64,000 nt of DNA, taken from contig CP017950.1 of the NCBI GenBank assembly GCA_002838205.1, forward strand, positions 1,122,858 through 1,186,857, in the 5' to 3' direction. The translations under genes were made by a program, and so were the position numbers. Position 1 is the stretch's first letter. The number at the start of each line of letters is the position of its first letter. The DNA comes from Tenericutes bacterium MZ-XQ. GTDB lineage: Bacteria > Bacillota_I > Bacilli_A > Acholeplasmatales > Acholeplasmataceae. The notes below the pieces were generated by a model. It had not been told where the DNA came from. It searched no databases and was given only the letters and a program-made list of their open reading frames with translations. Below are positions 10,064-19,889 of the stretch, piece by piece.

Positions 10064-10576
10064 TTAGTATGATATTAGTGTTAGTATATCATGACCTTTT
10101 AATTTATCTCTACCATTTAGTTCTGTTAATTCTATTAAAAATGCTAGACCAACAACTTCTCCGCCTAGTTTTTCAACAAGTTCTATGGTTGCTTCCATTG
10201 TACCACCTGTAGCGAGTAAGTCGTCAACAACTAAAACTTTATCTCCAGGTTTTACTGCATCTGCATGCATACACAATTCATTTGAACCATATTCTAAATC
10301 ATAAGAAACTGATATAGCTTCTCTAGGGAGTTTCCCTGGTTTTCTTACAGGTGCAAATCCAATGCCCATATTTGTTGCTACAGGACATCCAAAAATGAAT
10401 CCTCTAGCTTCTGGACCAACGATCACTGTTGCTCCTTTTTCTTGTGCAAATTTAGTAAATTCATCTGATGCATATTTATATGCTTTACCATCTAACATGA
10501 GTGGTGTTATATCTCTAAATAAAATCCCTTCTTTCGGGAAATTTGGTACTTCTGCAATATAGTCTTTTAAGTTCAT
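10064..10576 (-). CDS. apt: Adenine phosphoribosyltransferase
   Basis: Purine salvage: adenine plus PRPP gives AMP. The protein has 170 aa, with the PRPP-binding motif [16 protein letters not shown] at about residues 115-130, [10 protein letters not shown] near 54-63, and the N-terminal [16 protein letters not shown]. The start has CCGGAGG 8 nt upstream. The gene is 13 bp before relA on the same transcript. Its promoter is TTGTAA (10635-10640), 17 bp, TAAAAT (10612-10617), facing away from rarA. Confidence 0.96.
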   Translation of the reverse strand: MNLKDYIAEVPNFPKEGILFRDITPLMLDGKAYKYASDEFTKFAQEKGATVIVGPEARGFIFGCPVATNMGIGFAPVRKPGKLPREAISVSYDLEYGSNELCMHADAVKPGDKVLVVDDLLATGGTMEATIELVEKLGGEVVGLAFLIELTELNGRDKLKGHDILTLISY

Positions 10577-10611
10577 AATAAGCCTCCGGTATCTTTTTGT
10601 ATCACTTATTT

Positions 10612-10640
10612 ATTTTATCGCATTTTATTACTTTTTACAA
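10612..10640 (-). promoter_or_regulatory. Promoter of apt-relA-dtd
   Basis: -35 TTGTAA (10635-10640) and -10 TAAAAT (10612-10617) with 17-bp spacing. It overlaps the divergent rarA promoter region, where TGCTATAAT at 10643-10651 forms an extended -10 on the plus strand. Confidence 0.55.
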
Positions 10641-10668
10641 GTATGCTATAATGTTGGTGGGTGATAAA

Positions 10669-11904
10669 ATGAAACCTTTAGCATATCGGATTAGACCAAC
10701 TGAATTTAGCGATGTCTTCGGACAGGACCATCTTGTTTCACAAGATGGTGTTTTGAGTTTAATGCTAAAAAAAGAGAAACTATTATCATTTATTTTATAT
10801 GGTCCCCCAGGAACTGGTAAAACCACGATCGCGACTATTTTTGCTGAAAAAGCTGGTCATGAATTCTATTTTTTTAATGCATCAACTGATAACAAGCAAA
10901 GACTAAAAGATATTTTAGATACAACAGCTTATAAAGATATTTTAATCGTTGTTGATGAAATCCACAGAATGAAAAAAGATATTCAAGATTATTTACTACC
11001 TTTTATGGAAAATGGTAAAGCTACTGTCATTGGATTAACAACACTTAACCCTTATCAATCTGTCAATCCAGCGATTCGTTCGAGATGTCATTTGTATGAA
11101 GTAAAAAAATTAACAGATGATGCCATAGAAAAAGCAGTTTTAAATGGTATTCATCATTTAGATATCGATATTCATATCGATCAAAAGGCATTAACTAAAA
11201 TTGTGAAATTTTCTAATCATGAAGTCAGAACCGCATTAAACATCTTAGAAAGTGCATCATTACTTCTAGATGATGGTGATACTTTGATGAGTCATCATAT
11301 CGACCGCATCAGTGGCAAAAAGCATTTAGATCTTGATGATCATGAAGATCATTTCTATGATTTATTAAGTGCTCTACAAAAATCAATTAGAGGGTCAGAT
11401 GTTGATGCGTCTATCCATTATTTAGCACGATTATTAACACTTGATGATTTATTATCCATTATTAGAAGACTTTTAGTCATAGCATATGAAGATATTGGAC
11501 TTGCAAATCCAATGATGGGACAAAAAGTCTTAGCTGCTACAGAAGCTGCTTTAAAAGTAGGCATGCCAGAAGCGAGAATCATTTTATCAACCACGGTTAT
11601 CGATATGGCATTATCTCCGAAAAGTAATACTGGTGTGATTGCGATTGATGAAGCACTTAGTGATTATGAAAACGAAGATTGTGGAGTAATTCCTGATCAT
11701 GCAAGTAATAGAAAAATCAAGTTAAACCCTGAAATATATCATTATCCACATAACGATGATCAATCAATTAATGATCAGTCATATATGCCAGATAAAATTA
11801 AAAATAAGGTTTATTACCATCCAAAATCAGAAAGTGCATATGAAAAAGCATTGTCTGATCGTTTAAAAATGATCGACCAAATCAAACATAAAAAAAGAGA
11901 TTAA
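10669..11904 (+). CDS. rarA: Replication-associated recombination protein A (RarA/MgsA), AAA+ ATPase
   Basis: Clamp-loader-like ATPase acting at stalled replication forks. It is 411 aa from the ATG at 10669, which has GGTGGGTG upstream; an open frame extends 24 codons further but has no ribosome site. Walker A is GPPGTGKTT (about residues 47-55), Walker B is LIVVDEIH, sensor 1 is in IGLTTLNP, and the arginine finger is in AIRSRCHLYEV. A C-terminal MgsA tetramerisation domain contains IIRRLLVIAYEDIGLANP. It is transcribed alone, divergent from apt, and ends at a bidirectional terminator shared with arcC. Confidence 0.95.
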   Translation: MKPLAYRIRPTEFSDVFGQDHLVSQDGVLSLMLKKEKLLSFILYGPPGTGKTTIATIFAEKAGHEFYFFNASTDNKQRLKDILDTTAYKDILIVVDEIHRMKKDIQDYLLPFMENGKATVIGLTTLNPYQSVNPAIRSRCHLYEVKKLTDDAIEKAVLNGIHHLDIDIHIDQKALTKIVKFSNHEVRTALNILESASLLLDDGDTLMSHHIDRISGKKHLDLDDHEDHFYDLLSALQKSIRGSDVDASIHYLARLLTLDDLLSIIRRLLVIAYEDIGLANPMMGQKVLAATEAALKVGMPEARIILSTTVIDMALSPKSNTGVIAIDEALSDYENEDCGVIPDHASNRKIKLNPEIYHYPHNDDQSINDQSYMPDKIKNKVYYHPKSESAYEKALSDRLKMIDQIKHKKRD

Positions 11905-11905
11905 A

Positions 11906-11938
11906 AAAATCACGGTTCATATTAGAATCGTGATTTTT
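11906..11938. terminator. Bidirectional terminator between rarA and arcC
   Basis: Stem AAAATCACG...CGTGATTTT with U-runs on both strands lies between the rarA stop (11904) and the arcC stop (11943). It would end both convergent transcripts, including the long ornithine operon. Confidence 0.85.
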
Positions 11939-11942
11939 ATCT

Positions 11943-12863
11943 TTATCTCGGTAAAATTTCAGTACCTTTGTGGTGAACAATCGCATCATAGGCTTGATCT
12001 AATGACGCTATAATTGCTTTATGACTACTATGCTTTACAAAGGATATACATGCCTCTACTTTTGGTAGCATTGAACCTTTTTTAAAATGATTGTCATTAA
12101 TTAAAGTTTCTAACTCATCAACATAAATCTTTTCTAACTTAATCTGGTTAGGTTCATTAAAATTTAAGTATACATGATCGACAGCAGTTAAAATAATTAA
12201 TGCATCTGCATCAATAATTTCAGCAATTTTTGCACTCGCAAAATCTTTATCAATCACTGCGTCGACACCATGATAACCAAATTCATCTTTAATGACTGGG
12301 ATACCTCCACCTCCACCACTGATAACGATGTGATGTTTTTCAAGTAATGCTAACAAGCTTTCTTTCTCAATCACATCGATTGGTAGTGGACTTGGTACTA
12401 CTCTTCGATATCCACGTCCAGCATCTTCAACCATATCATAATTTAAAGTTTTAGTTAACTCATCGGCTTCTTCTTTACTATAAAAACTACCTATAGGTTT
12501 CGAAGGATTTTTAAATCTTGGATCATTTTGATCGACTAGAATTTGAGTCACAAGTGTTACTACTTTTCTGTTTAATTTTTCTTGCTTAATCAAATTGATT
12601 AAAGCATTTTGGATATGAAAGCCAATATAACCTTGACTCATTGCACCACACTCAGCAAATGGCATCATTGGTGTTGATTTTGATTCATTAAAAGCCAAAT
12701 TAATCATACCAACTTGTGGTCCATTACCATGAACTAAAACAATATCATGCCTTTCTTTAATAAGTGGCAATATAGCTTTACTTACATGTTTTAATAATGC
12801 TTTTTGACTTTGTGGGTCTTTCCCTAATGCATTACCTCCAAGTGATATGACATATTTACTCAT
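11943..12863 (-). CDS. arcC: Carbamate kinase
   Basis: Makes ATP from carbamoyl phosphate and ADP, releasing ammonia and CO2. It is 306 aa from the ATG at 12863; GAGTGAT lies 6 nt upstream, and the further GTG and ATG codons are less likely starts. Family motifs include ISLGGNALG at the N-terminus, VHGNGPQVG, ISGGGGGIPV (about residues 212-221) and DKDFASAKIAEI. It overlaps argF by 8 bp and is the last gene of the ornithine operon. Together with argF it forms the energy-yielding half of the arginine deiminase pathway; arginine deiminase (arcA) itself is not in the window. Confidence 0.96.
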   Translation of the reverse strand: MSKYVISLGGNALGKDPQSQKALLKHVSKAILPLIKERHDIVLVHGNGPQVGMINLAFNESKSTPMMPFAECGAMSQGYIGFHIQNALINLIKQEKLNRKVVTLVTQILVDQNDPRFKNPSKPIGSFYSKEEADELTKTLNYDMVEDAGRGYRRVVPSPLPIDVIEKESLLALLEKHHIVISGGGGGIPVIKDEFGYHGVDAVIDKDFASAKIAEIIDADALIILTAVDHVYLNFNEPNQIKLEKIYVDELETLINDNHFKKGSMLPKVEACISFVKHSSHKAIIASLDQAYDAIVHHKGTEILPR

Positions 12864-13875
12864 AATCATCACTCAAAGTTGCTAACATCACCGCTTTAAT
12901 AGTATGCATTCTATTTTCCGCCTCTTCAAAAACGACACTTTGATTGGATTCTATGACTTCATCAGTAACCTCTAAAGCCCCTTGTTTAACAGTTGGATAT
13001 TGATCACCAAACTCCATAGCAATTTGTTGTCCAACTTCCGTATCTAATCCATGAAAAGCAGGTAGGCAGTGCATGAATATAGCATCTTTATTTGCGGCTT
13101 TCATGATATCTTTAGAAACTTGATATGGATATAATTCTTTGATGCGCTTTAACCACACATCCTTAGCTTCACCCATGGATACCCAAACATCTGTATAGAT
13201 AATATCGCTATGTTCTGCACCCTTTAATGGATCAGTTTCAAAAGATAGAATTGCGCCTGTTTCTTTAGCAATGTTTTCGCACACTTCTATTAACTCTTTT
13301 CTAGGCCATAATGCTTTAGGCGCAACTGCCTTAAAATTGATACCCATTTTCGCACAACCGATCATAAGTGAATTACCCATATTGTTTCTAGCGTCACCAA
13401 AATAAGTAAAATTCAAGCCTTTTAAAGTTCCAAAAGTTTCTTGAATCGTCAAGAAATCAGCAAGAATTTGTGTTGGATGATATAAATCAGTAAGGCCATT
13501 ATAAACAGGAACACCTGAATATTCACTTAAAGCCATCACATCTGTTTGTAAATACCCTCTAAATTCAATCGCATCATACATATGTCCTAAAACTCTTGCA
13601 GTGTCTTTAACACTTTCTTTTTTGCCCATTTGTGATCCAGTAGGCCCTAAATAAGTCGTTTGCATCCCTAGATCATATGCGCCTACTTCAAATGCACATC
13701 TTGTTCTCGTTGAATCCTTTTGGAAAAGTAAAACAATATTTTTACCTTCTAAATAACGATGAGGTATGCCTTGCTTTTTCTCTTCCTTAAGCCTTTTTGC
13801 TAGATTAATCAAATACTGAATTTCATCAGTCGTATAATCGAGCAGTGTTAATAAACTTCTTCCTTTTAAATTCAT
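12856..13875 (-). CDS. argF: Ornithine carbamoyltransferase, probably catabolic
   Basis: Interconverts citrulline plus phosphate and ornithine plus carbamoyl phosphate. It is 339 aa, with the carbamoyl-phosphate loop STRTRCAFE (residues 55-63), HPTQILADF, the ornithine loop (about 228-240) and HCLPAFH (about 272). It lies 1 bp after alr and overlaps arcC, so the catabolic direction (ornithine and ATP production) is the natural reading. The ornithine made here is the substrate of the enzymes encoded upstream in the same operon. arcB would be an equally valid name. Confidence 0.95.
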   Translation of the reverse strand: MNLKGRSLLTLLDYTTDEIQYLINLAKRLKEEKKQGIPHRYLEGKNIVLLFQKDSTRTRCAFEVGAYDLGMQTTYLGPTGSQMGKKESVKDTARVLGHMYDAIEFRGYLQTDVMALSEYSGVPVYNGLTDLYHPTQILADFLTIQETFGTLKGLNFTYFGDARNNMGNSLMIGCAKMGINFKAVAPKALWPRKELIEVCENIAKETGAILSFETDPLKGAEHSDIIYTDVWVSMGEAKDVWLKRIKELYPYQVSKDIMKAANKDAIFMHCLPAFHGLDTEVGQQIAMEFGDQYPTVKQGALEVTDEVIESNQSVVFEEAENRMHTIKAVMLATLSDDYE

Positions 13876-13876
13876 G

Positions 13877-14959
13877 TTATGTTCTCCCTATATATTTTCT
13901 TGGTACCCTATATGATATATTGGTACACACTTCATAAACAATAGTCTTTTGTTTTTGTGCTACTTCATCAGTTGAAATCATACCTCCAAATAGTATGACT
14001 TCATCTCCAACTTGAACTGTATCATCAACTTTTACAAACATTGCATCCATACAGATAATCCCAACAATTGGATATCTTTTATGGTTAATCTCAACATCAT
14101 TCTTTTTATTGCTTCTCAACCATCCATCAGCATAACCAATCGGTATAACAGCAATGTACTCATCTTTTTTAGCTTCATATGAAGCACCATAGCCGACTTT
14201 ATCATGTGCTTTTATATGCTTCATTTCTGCAACTTGACTATGTAATGACATCACAGGTATAAGATTAGGTTTTGGCTCATCTAATGATAAACCGTATAAC
14301 GATATGCCTAATCTGATATGTGTCGTAAAATCATAATCCTTTTCATATTTTATACCCGATGAAGAATTGGATATATGAATCATCGGTGGTTTATGTTTTA
14401 TATCTTTAAAAATGTCTTTGAAATGATTGAGTTGCATGAGATAATAATCATAGTTCTCATTTGCAGTCGCAAAATGTGTATAAATACCTTCTAGATGTAA
14501 ACTTTCATGTGTTGTAATATCATTAATCGCTTTAAGGACTTGTTCTTTATCTTCCAAACCATATCGATGCATACCTGTATCAATTTTCAAATGAATGTTT
14601 AATATACATTTTGTCTTTAAGACAGCCTTTAAAATATGTTCATCATAAATCGTAATATCGACATGGTACTTTTCAGCAACTTTAAACTGATCCTCAAGAA
14701 TAGGTCCCATCATAATGATTTTGACATGATGATTGATGTTTCTAAGTTCGATTGCTTCTTCCAAGAGTGATACAGCAAATACACGAACACCTTTCTTGAT
14801 TAAGTGTTCCATAATTTTTATCGCACCGTGACCATAAGCATTGGCTTTGATCACAGGGATAATCTCTTTATTAGGATTTAGTTTTTGGACGTAATCAACA
14901 TTATGATCAAGAGCATTTAAATCAATTTGAGCATATGTTGGTCTATAGATATCAGACAT
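13877..14959 (-). CDS. alr: Alanine racemase
   Basis: PLP fold-type III racemase of 360 aa, starting at the ATG at 14959 with GGAGAA upstream. The PLP lysine is K38 in VIKANAYGHG. The second catalytic tyrosine lies in VGYGASYEA, and IHISNSSSG and RLGISLYGL are typical for the family. It overlaps orr by 8 bp. Its position inside an ornithine degradation operon is informative: the terminal thiolase OrtAB releases D-alanine, which this enzyme can turn into L-alanine. A cell-wall role is also possible if the organism makes peptidoglycan. Assignment as alanine rather than another amino acid racemase rests on family resemblance. Confidence 0.88.
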   Translation of the reverse strand: MSDIYRPTYAQIDLNALDHNVDYVQKLNPNKEIIPVIKANAYGHGAIKIMEHLIKKGVRVFAVSLLEEAIELRNINHHVKIIMMGPILEDQFKVAEKYHVDITIYDEHILKAVLKTKCILNIHLKIDTGMHRYGLEDKEQVLKAINDITTHESLHLEGIYTHFATANENYDYYLMQLNHFKDIFKDIKHKPPMIHISNSSSGIKYEKDYDFTTHIRLGISLYGLSLDEPKPNLIPVMSLHSQVAEMKHIKAHDKVGYGASYEAKKDEYIAVIPIGYADGWLRSNKKNDVEINHKRYPIVGIICMDAMFVKVDDTVQVGDEVILFGGMISTDEVAQKQKTIVYEVCTNISYRVPRKYIGRT

Positions 14960-16001
14960 AGACTTTCTCCACATAGGGTGATGTCATTAAACTTAATATG
15001 CCCCCATATTTAAGTTTAAACTGAATCACATCACCAATTTGATAGATACCATCAATAATATGTACAATTAAATGATCGCTACTACTTCCTACAATTTCTA
15101 TACCTTTTGGAGGTATTAAATCATCATGCTTAACATCTTGTCTACCAATTGATAAGATAGCTCTTTTCATCATACCAACATCCTTGTAAGTTTGAATTTG
15201 ACCAAACGCATCAAAACCAAGTTCTCCTTCAGGATATGAGGGTTTTTCCTTAATTTCTAAAATTTCAGTTTCTAAGGTAATCACATCTTCATATAAATGA
15301 TCGATACGTTTTTGATATGCAGTTTCTCTACCGACAATCATTGCTTCTCCGATGCGAAGATTATTGATAAAATTAGGCATGTTACCTTCTATGAGCATTG
15401 GTATTGAAGATGAATTCCCACCAGAGATTAAATGAAGTTTCATGTCAAATGCATGTTCAATTTGATCTTTAATTGTCTTTAGTTTTTGATACGTTTCAAT
15501 AGAAGGAATCACACTACCATAGCATGTTAAATTAGTACCTATGCCATATAGTTCTACATGTTGAAGTGCTAAAATTTCTTTAATGTCATCTAATTTAAAA
15601 GATTGATAATAAATGCCTTCTCTTAAATCCCCTAAATCATACATGAGTATTATTTTGTGTCTTTTTCTCATTTTCCCAGAGATTTCATCTATTTTTTTAA
15701 TGACTTCAAGTTCAGAATGAAGTGACATATCTGTAAATTTAACAACAAGTGATGCTTCAGATAAAGCAGGAATTCTTAAATAAACTTTGGGTTTTATTGT
15801 CTTGATATGCATCAAATTATCTAGTTTAGAATCTGCAATAAAATCAACTTGAGATTGATCAAGTACAGATACTAACTTATCATCGGCACAATAAACTTTT
15901 GAAACCCCCATAATGGATATGCCTTGTTTATGACATAAGCCTGTGATAAATGAGACGTTATAAGCATATTTTTTTGGATCAATTAAGACTCTAGGATACA
16001 T
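14952..16001 (-). CDS. orr: Ornithine racemase
   Basis: PLP-dependent racemase converting L-ornithine to D-ornithine, the first step of the ornithine aminomutase pathway. It is 349 aa from the ATG at 16001, preceded by AAGGAGGAT. The PLP lysine is K35 in GVSKVYCAD, and EASLVVK and ISGGNSSS segments match the ornithine racemase/YhfX branch of alanine racemase-like proteins. It overlaps the mutL-like gene by 11 bp. The operon content (oraSE, ord, ortAB) makes ornithine the clear substrate. Confidence 0.9.
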   Translation of the reverse strand: MYPRVLIDPKKYAYNVSFITGLCHKQGISIMGVSKVYCADDKLVSVLDQSQVDFIADSKLDNLMHIKTIKPKVYLRIPALSEASLVVKFTDMSLHSELEVIKKIDEISGKMRKRHKIILMYDLGDLREGIYYQSFKLDDIKEILALQHVELYGIGTNLTCYGSVIPSIETYQKLKTIKDQIEHAFDMKLHLISGGNSSSIPMLIEGNMPNFINNLRIGEAMIVGRETAYQKRIDHLYEDVITLETEILEIKEKPSYPEGELGFDAFGQIQTYKDVGMMKRAILSIGRQDVKHDDLIPPKGIEIVGSSSDHLIVHIIDGIYQIGDVIQFKLKYGGILSLMTSPYVEKVYV

Positions 16002-17349
16002 CTTTATCCTCCTTAATGTTAAACATATCACGTAGCATTTGTTTAACCTCTTCTCTGTAGTTTAAAGAAAGTACACCAAGTGAAGAAAACAAATACTTTT
16101 GGTCCTTATAAATTTTAACATGATGGTTTGGTACCAGTTTGGTAACAGATTGTTCTAAGTAGTTTCTAATAAACGGTTCAATCCCATCATGGTATAAACA
16201 AGCTCCACCTGTTAAGAAGATTGCTTGAACTTGAGAAGCGTCTTTACCATCAGGTATGACTTTCATACCATTGGTTGTAAAAACACGCTTTAAATCGCCA
16301 ACATGACGGTCTAGTGCTTTTTCGACACAGACTTCTGTTAAAAGGTCGATCAGTTGTTTACCTTGATCAGTTTCTGGAATATAAGATGCTTCTTTTAAGA
16401 TTCTTAAAATACTTTCTTCTTCCATATGCATGGTTTGATTTATTTTTGTTTTTCTTGATTGGGCGTAAACAAGGTTTCTATTAATGTATACACCTAAATC
16501 GCCTTCAACTGTTCGCTTAAATAAAGGTTCACCATCATGATATTTTTGATATATTTGATTGGGTTCACAAACTGAATGGACATCTGTGGTTGCCCCACCA
16601 ACATCTATTGTCATTACACCTTTGATTAAATCATTTAATAAAAGCGTCGTTTCCATAACTGATCCAGGTGTAGGGATAATATGTCCATTGATCATGTCAT
16701 TAATTTTGTGCATACCCTTTGCATGAACAATGTTCTCTTCAAAAGTCTCATATATTGCTTTTCTTAAAGGTAAAATATTAAAGTCATCTACTCTTGGATA
16801 TACATTTTCAACAATCCTTAAATGCATAATATTTAATGCTTTGATTCGATCATGATTTTGAATATTCCCACTATAAATCATTGGTATATTTAAATCTTTT
16901 AATTTTAAGAGATTTTGATAAGCAACTTCTTTTTCGCCATAATCTGTACCTCCAGCAACAACAATAATATTAGGATGTATCGCTTTAATCTTTTCGATAT
17001 CACTATCCTCTATAAGATTCGCTGTCACTAAGTGAATGTTTGCACCTGCATTTAGGGCAGCTTGTTTTGCAGCTTTTGCTGTCATTTCATAGACAAGACC
17101 ATGAACAGTCATTTTTAGTCCCCCAGCTGCTGATGAGGTTGCAAACATCTCTTGATAATCAATGTCATTAACATTTAAGTTTATTTTTAGGTTTTCAATT
17201 GCTTTTTTTAAACCAATGGTGACATCAGTCTCAACAGTTGTTCTAGAATAACCCTTGCCTAAAAATCCAAGTGGTTCCTGGAATAGGTTAAATGCATTAA
17301 CAATCGTTGTTGTCGATCCAATTTCTGCAACTAAAACATCAACTTTCAT
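15991..17349 (-). CDS. MutL/GlmL-like protein of the ornithine aminomutase operon
   Basis: ASKHA-fold protein of 452 aa found next to B12-dependent carbon-skeleton and amino mutases. The phosphate loop is in AEIGSTTTIVNAF (residues 8-20), FATSSAAGGLKMT is near 68-80, and a second nucleotide motif is in TIDVGGATTDVHS (about 244). It probably acts as an ATP-dependent reactivase or assembly chaperone for OraSE; this role is inferred from GlmL/MutL and diol dehydratase reactivases, not seen directly. It overlaps oraE by 11 bp and orr by 11 bp. It is not the DNA mismatch-repair MutL. Confidence 0.85.
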   Translation of the reverse strand: MKVDVLVAEIGSTTTIVNAFNLFQEPLGFLGKGYSRTTVETDVTIGLKKAIENLKINLNVNDIDYQEMFATSSAAGGLKMTVHGLVYEMTAKAAKQAALNAGANIHLVTANLIEDSDIEKIKAIHPNIIVVAGGTDYGEKEVAYQNLLKLKDLNIPMIYSGNIQNHDRIKALNIMHLRIVENVYPRVDDFNILPLRKAIYETFEENIVHAKGMHKINDMINGHIIPTPGSVMETTLLLNDLIKGVMTIDVGGATTDVHSVCEPNQIYQKYHDGEPLFKRTVEGDLGVYINRNLVYAQSRKTKINQTMHMEEESILRILKEASYIPETDQGKQLIDLLTEVCVEKALDRHVGDLKRVFTTNGMKVIPDGKDASQVQAIFLTGGACLYHDGIEPFIRNYLEQSVTKLVPNHHVKIYKDQKYLFSSLGVLSLNYREEVKQMLRDMFNIKEDKDVS

Positions 17350-19534
17350 AAATCTTTTTGTGTTGTTTCACAATGAAAGAAGCAACATCAATTCCTTTCG
17401 TACCTCTACCAAAACCTTGATCCATGCCATATGATTTTGCGAGTTCTGGAGTCACTTGTGTACCACCAGCGATTAATATCAATTTATCTCTAACACCTTT
17501 TTCAATCGCATAATCATTTAATTTTTGCATATTCTTGTAGTGAATATCATCATGTGAGATGATGAGTGAAATCATGACACAACTTGCATCGATTTCAATA
17601 GCCGCATCAATAAATTTTTCGATTGGAACACTTGTGCCTAAGTATGTATAATGAATGCCATATTTTTCAATACCACCATGTTTGATATCCAAGATTTCTC
17701 TCATACCAACACTGTGTTCATCATTTCCACCTGTGCCAGCAACAATTTTTAAATCATGCTTTTTTACATAAGCCAAGATTTCTTCCTCTGGTAAATTTTC
17801 TTCTTTTTTGAGAATTTTTAATTCATTGATGTCAATATCAATATCAAAGACACCTTTGAATTGAACTCTCGTACCTTCACTAGGATGAAGAACTTCGACA
17901 TGTATAACTTCCACATTGGTTAAATTCATTTTTTTACCTACTTCTAAAGCCGCTGCCTCGGCAGTATCTTTATCTGTTGGAAAAAATAAATCAACTGTTA
18001 CCACACCATCACCCAACCACTGAACTTCTGGTTTTATAAGATGAGTGTCTCTATAATTTTTTGTTTGATCCATGCGGATATTCACATTATCTTCTTCATC
18101 AAGTTCGTCAATAAACTGGATTTTTTCAGGTTTCTCAAAAGTTGATCCATTGATTAATGATTCTGGATGTTTGCTTATACCGTATTGCTCGATATTATTG
18201 AATCCATAATGAGCTGACACTGGAGCCATATAGTCCTTAGCACGTTTATATGTTGTATCACTACCAATACCACCATTAACTTCTCGTTTAATACCGTCAC
18301 CCATGCGTTCTGGATATAGTCCACTATCGACAAACATACCAGCCTCAACAGCTTTGAAATAACCACCTAATTCGATGATTTCTTCCATCATTAAAATTGC
18401 TCGTTCTTCTAGTTCACGTTTAGTTTTAAAAAGTTCTCCATCTGTTTTAAATGTTAACATGCTCATTAAATCGTCCATACCAATCATGGCTTGCTTAGCA
18501 GTATCTAAAGCTTCAATGTTAAACATATGCCACGGCACATTACGTCCTTCATCAGGAGTAATCGTTGATTGTATATCTGCAGAAGTTAGTTTAGAAATCA
18601 ATAGATTTAAGACATGTGTCACTGTAGCTTCTCTTGTTGACGAATCCATATATTTTGTATTCATTTGTGCACGCATTTTATAATTGCTAAAAAACTCACG
18701 CAGTGCAAGTGCATAAGGTAGATTAAGTTTAATGTCTGGACTTGGTGGTGCAGCTGGTGGAACCGTTGATAGACAAATCAAATCTGGTTTGATCCCTACA
18801 CGTTCGCTAAATCTTGAATTAATACCATGTTGCACAAGAAGTTCAGGCATCACTTTCCAAGCATCTCTAGCTGTTGCATTTGCATTATGTGCACCATCGA
18901 TTTGTGCAAGTTCTCCAAAAGCCATAATTTTTTTAGATTCTGCTGCATCCACAAAACTTCTAATCATGTTAATGTTGCGATATAACACATTATATTGTGG
19001 GTCTTGATGTGCACCATTGACACCTTCTTCAGTAAACATGACTGCGATTTCAGGACCAGCAACTCCTGATACATATGAATGATAATTAATCGGTCTACCG
19101 ACTTCTTCTTCAATGATATCTAAAGCTTTTCTTTGAGCTCTAACTTGTTTTCTAGTGATAGGAACTCCACCAACCCCTTGAGGAGTACCTTCAAGAAGTC
19201 CGTCCATATGTGATTGTCCAGCAGTTCTAATGACCATCATATGATCAGCACCATGATAAGCAGCCATACGCATACGTCTAATATCATCTTCGAACCTACC
19301 TGAAGCAATTTCTGTTGTAATCGTTGATTGAGGTTGTGGATCAATATGATTTAAATGTCTTGCACTTGGTAACGATACATAATTTTTTAGTGAATCACTG
19401 ACATCTTGATAGAAAAAAGGTCCTATGTTTTGAGGTTTGTGTTCTCTCCATACCCAACCTTTTCTTTTGGGTCTATAATTTTCTAAATCACTTAGTATGT
19501 TTTTTATATCAAGTTTTTCATTAGGCTTTAGCAT
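17339..19534 (-). CDS. oraE: D-ornithine 4,5-aminomutase, large (beta) subunit
   Basis: Adenosylcobalamin- and PLP-dependent subunit converting D-ornithine to (2R,4S)-2,4-diaminopentanoate. It is 731 aa from the ATG at 19534, which has AAGGAGG upstream; an earlier in-frame start at 19558 is less likely. The B12-binding signature DEHSVG (DxHxxG) puts the cobalt-ligand His near residue 607, followed by the Rossmann-type B12 domain with IAGGTQVT near the C-terminus. The N-terminal three-quarters form the PLP-binding barrel domain. It overlaps oraS by 14 bp. The active form needs adenosylcobalamin, made by the transferase encoded at 22.7-23.2 kb. Confidence 0.95.
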   Translation of the reverse strand: MLKPNEKLDIKNILSDLENYRPKRKGWVWREHKPQNIGPFFYQDVSDSLKNYVSLPSARHLNHIDPQPQSTITTEIASGRFEDDIRRMRMAAYHGADHMMVIRTAGQSHMDGLLEGTPQGVGGVPITRKQVRAQRKALDIIEEEVGRPINYHSYVSGVAGPEIAVMFTEEGVNGAHQDPQYNVLYRNINMIRSFVDAAESKKIMAFGELAQIDGAHNANATARDAWKVMPELLVQHGINSRFSERVGIKPDLICLSTVPPAAPPSPDIKLNLPYALALREFFSNYKMRAQMNTKYMDSSTREATVTHVLNLLISKLTSADIQSTITPDEGRNVPWHMFNIEALDTAKQAMIGMDDLMSMLTFKTDGELFKTKRELEERAILMMEEIIELGGYFKAVEAGMFVDSGLYPERMGDGIKREVNGGIGSDTTYKRAKDYMAPVSAHYGFNNIEQYGISKHPESLINGSTFEKPEKIQFIDELDEEDNVNIRMDQTKNYRDTHLIKPEVQWLGDGVVTVDLFFPTDKDTAEAAALEVGKKMNLTNVEVIHVEVLHPSEGTRVQFKGVFDIDIDINELKILKKEENLPEEEILAYVKKHDLKIVAGTGGNDEHSVGMREILDIKHGGIEKYGIHYTYLGTSVPIEKFIDAAIEIDASCVMISLIISHDDIHYKNMQKLNDYAIEKGVRDKLILIAGGTQVTPELAKSYGMDQGFGRGTKGIDVASFIVKQHKKIYES

Positions 19535-19889
19535 GTTTAAAATCCTCCTTGATATCATCTAGATTATGTGTTTCAAGTAGTTTCAACCCAGCTTCTCTCA
19601 TATTTAGTTGATGTTTTTGGGCATACTTATAAACAACATGTCCAGCACCATGTTCAATTAAATTATTCTCCAAAATCAAATCGACGATTGCTTTTGCTTC
19701 AATCGAAGAAAATCCCATACGAAGTAGTACGCTTCGTTCAATTGAAGGTGATGTGTGTGTATAAGCTAAATCTAAAATTGGATCAATCATTTCATCTAAT
19801 AATTTATAAAAATAAGTTTTCAAGTCTTGATCCGACATGTCTTTTAGGTGTTTTCGTCTTTGTTCAAAATCATCTTTTCTAGCTTTCAT
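19521..19889 (-). CDS. oraS: D-ornithine 4,5-aminomutase, small (alpha) subunit
   Basis: Small partner of OraE, 122 aa, close to the usual 120 or so. The N-terminal RRKHLKDMSDQDLKTYFYKLLDEM region and the HTSPSIERSVLLRMGFSS segment fit OraS. It overlaps ortB by 11 bp and oraE by 14 bp, so the two subunits should be made in step by coupled translation. It has no catalytic motif of its own; assignment rests on length, sequence resemblance and its place directly before oraE. Confidence 0.92.
   Translation of the reverse strand: MKARKDDFEQRRKHLKDMSDQDLKTYFYKLLDEMIDPILDLAYTHTSPSIERSVLLRMGFSSIEAKAIVDLILENNLIEHGAGHVVYKYAQKHQLNMREAGLKLLETHNLDDIKEDFKHAKA

Noticed and set aside
15991-17349. DNA mismatch-repair MutL
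   Set aside because: The shared name is misleading; the sequence has ASKHA phosphate loops, not the GHKL ATPase motifs.
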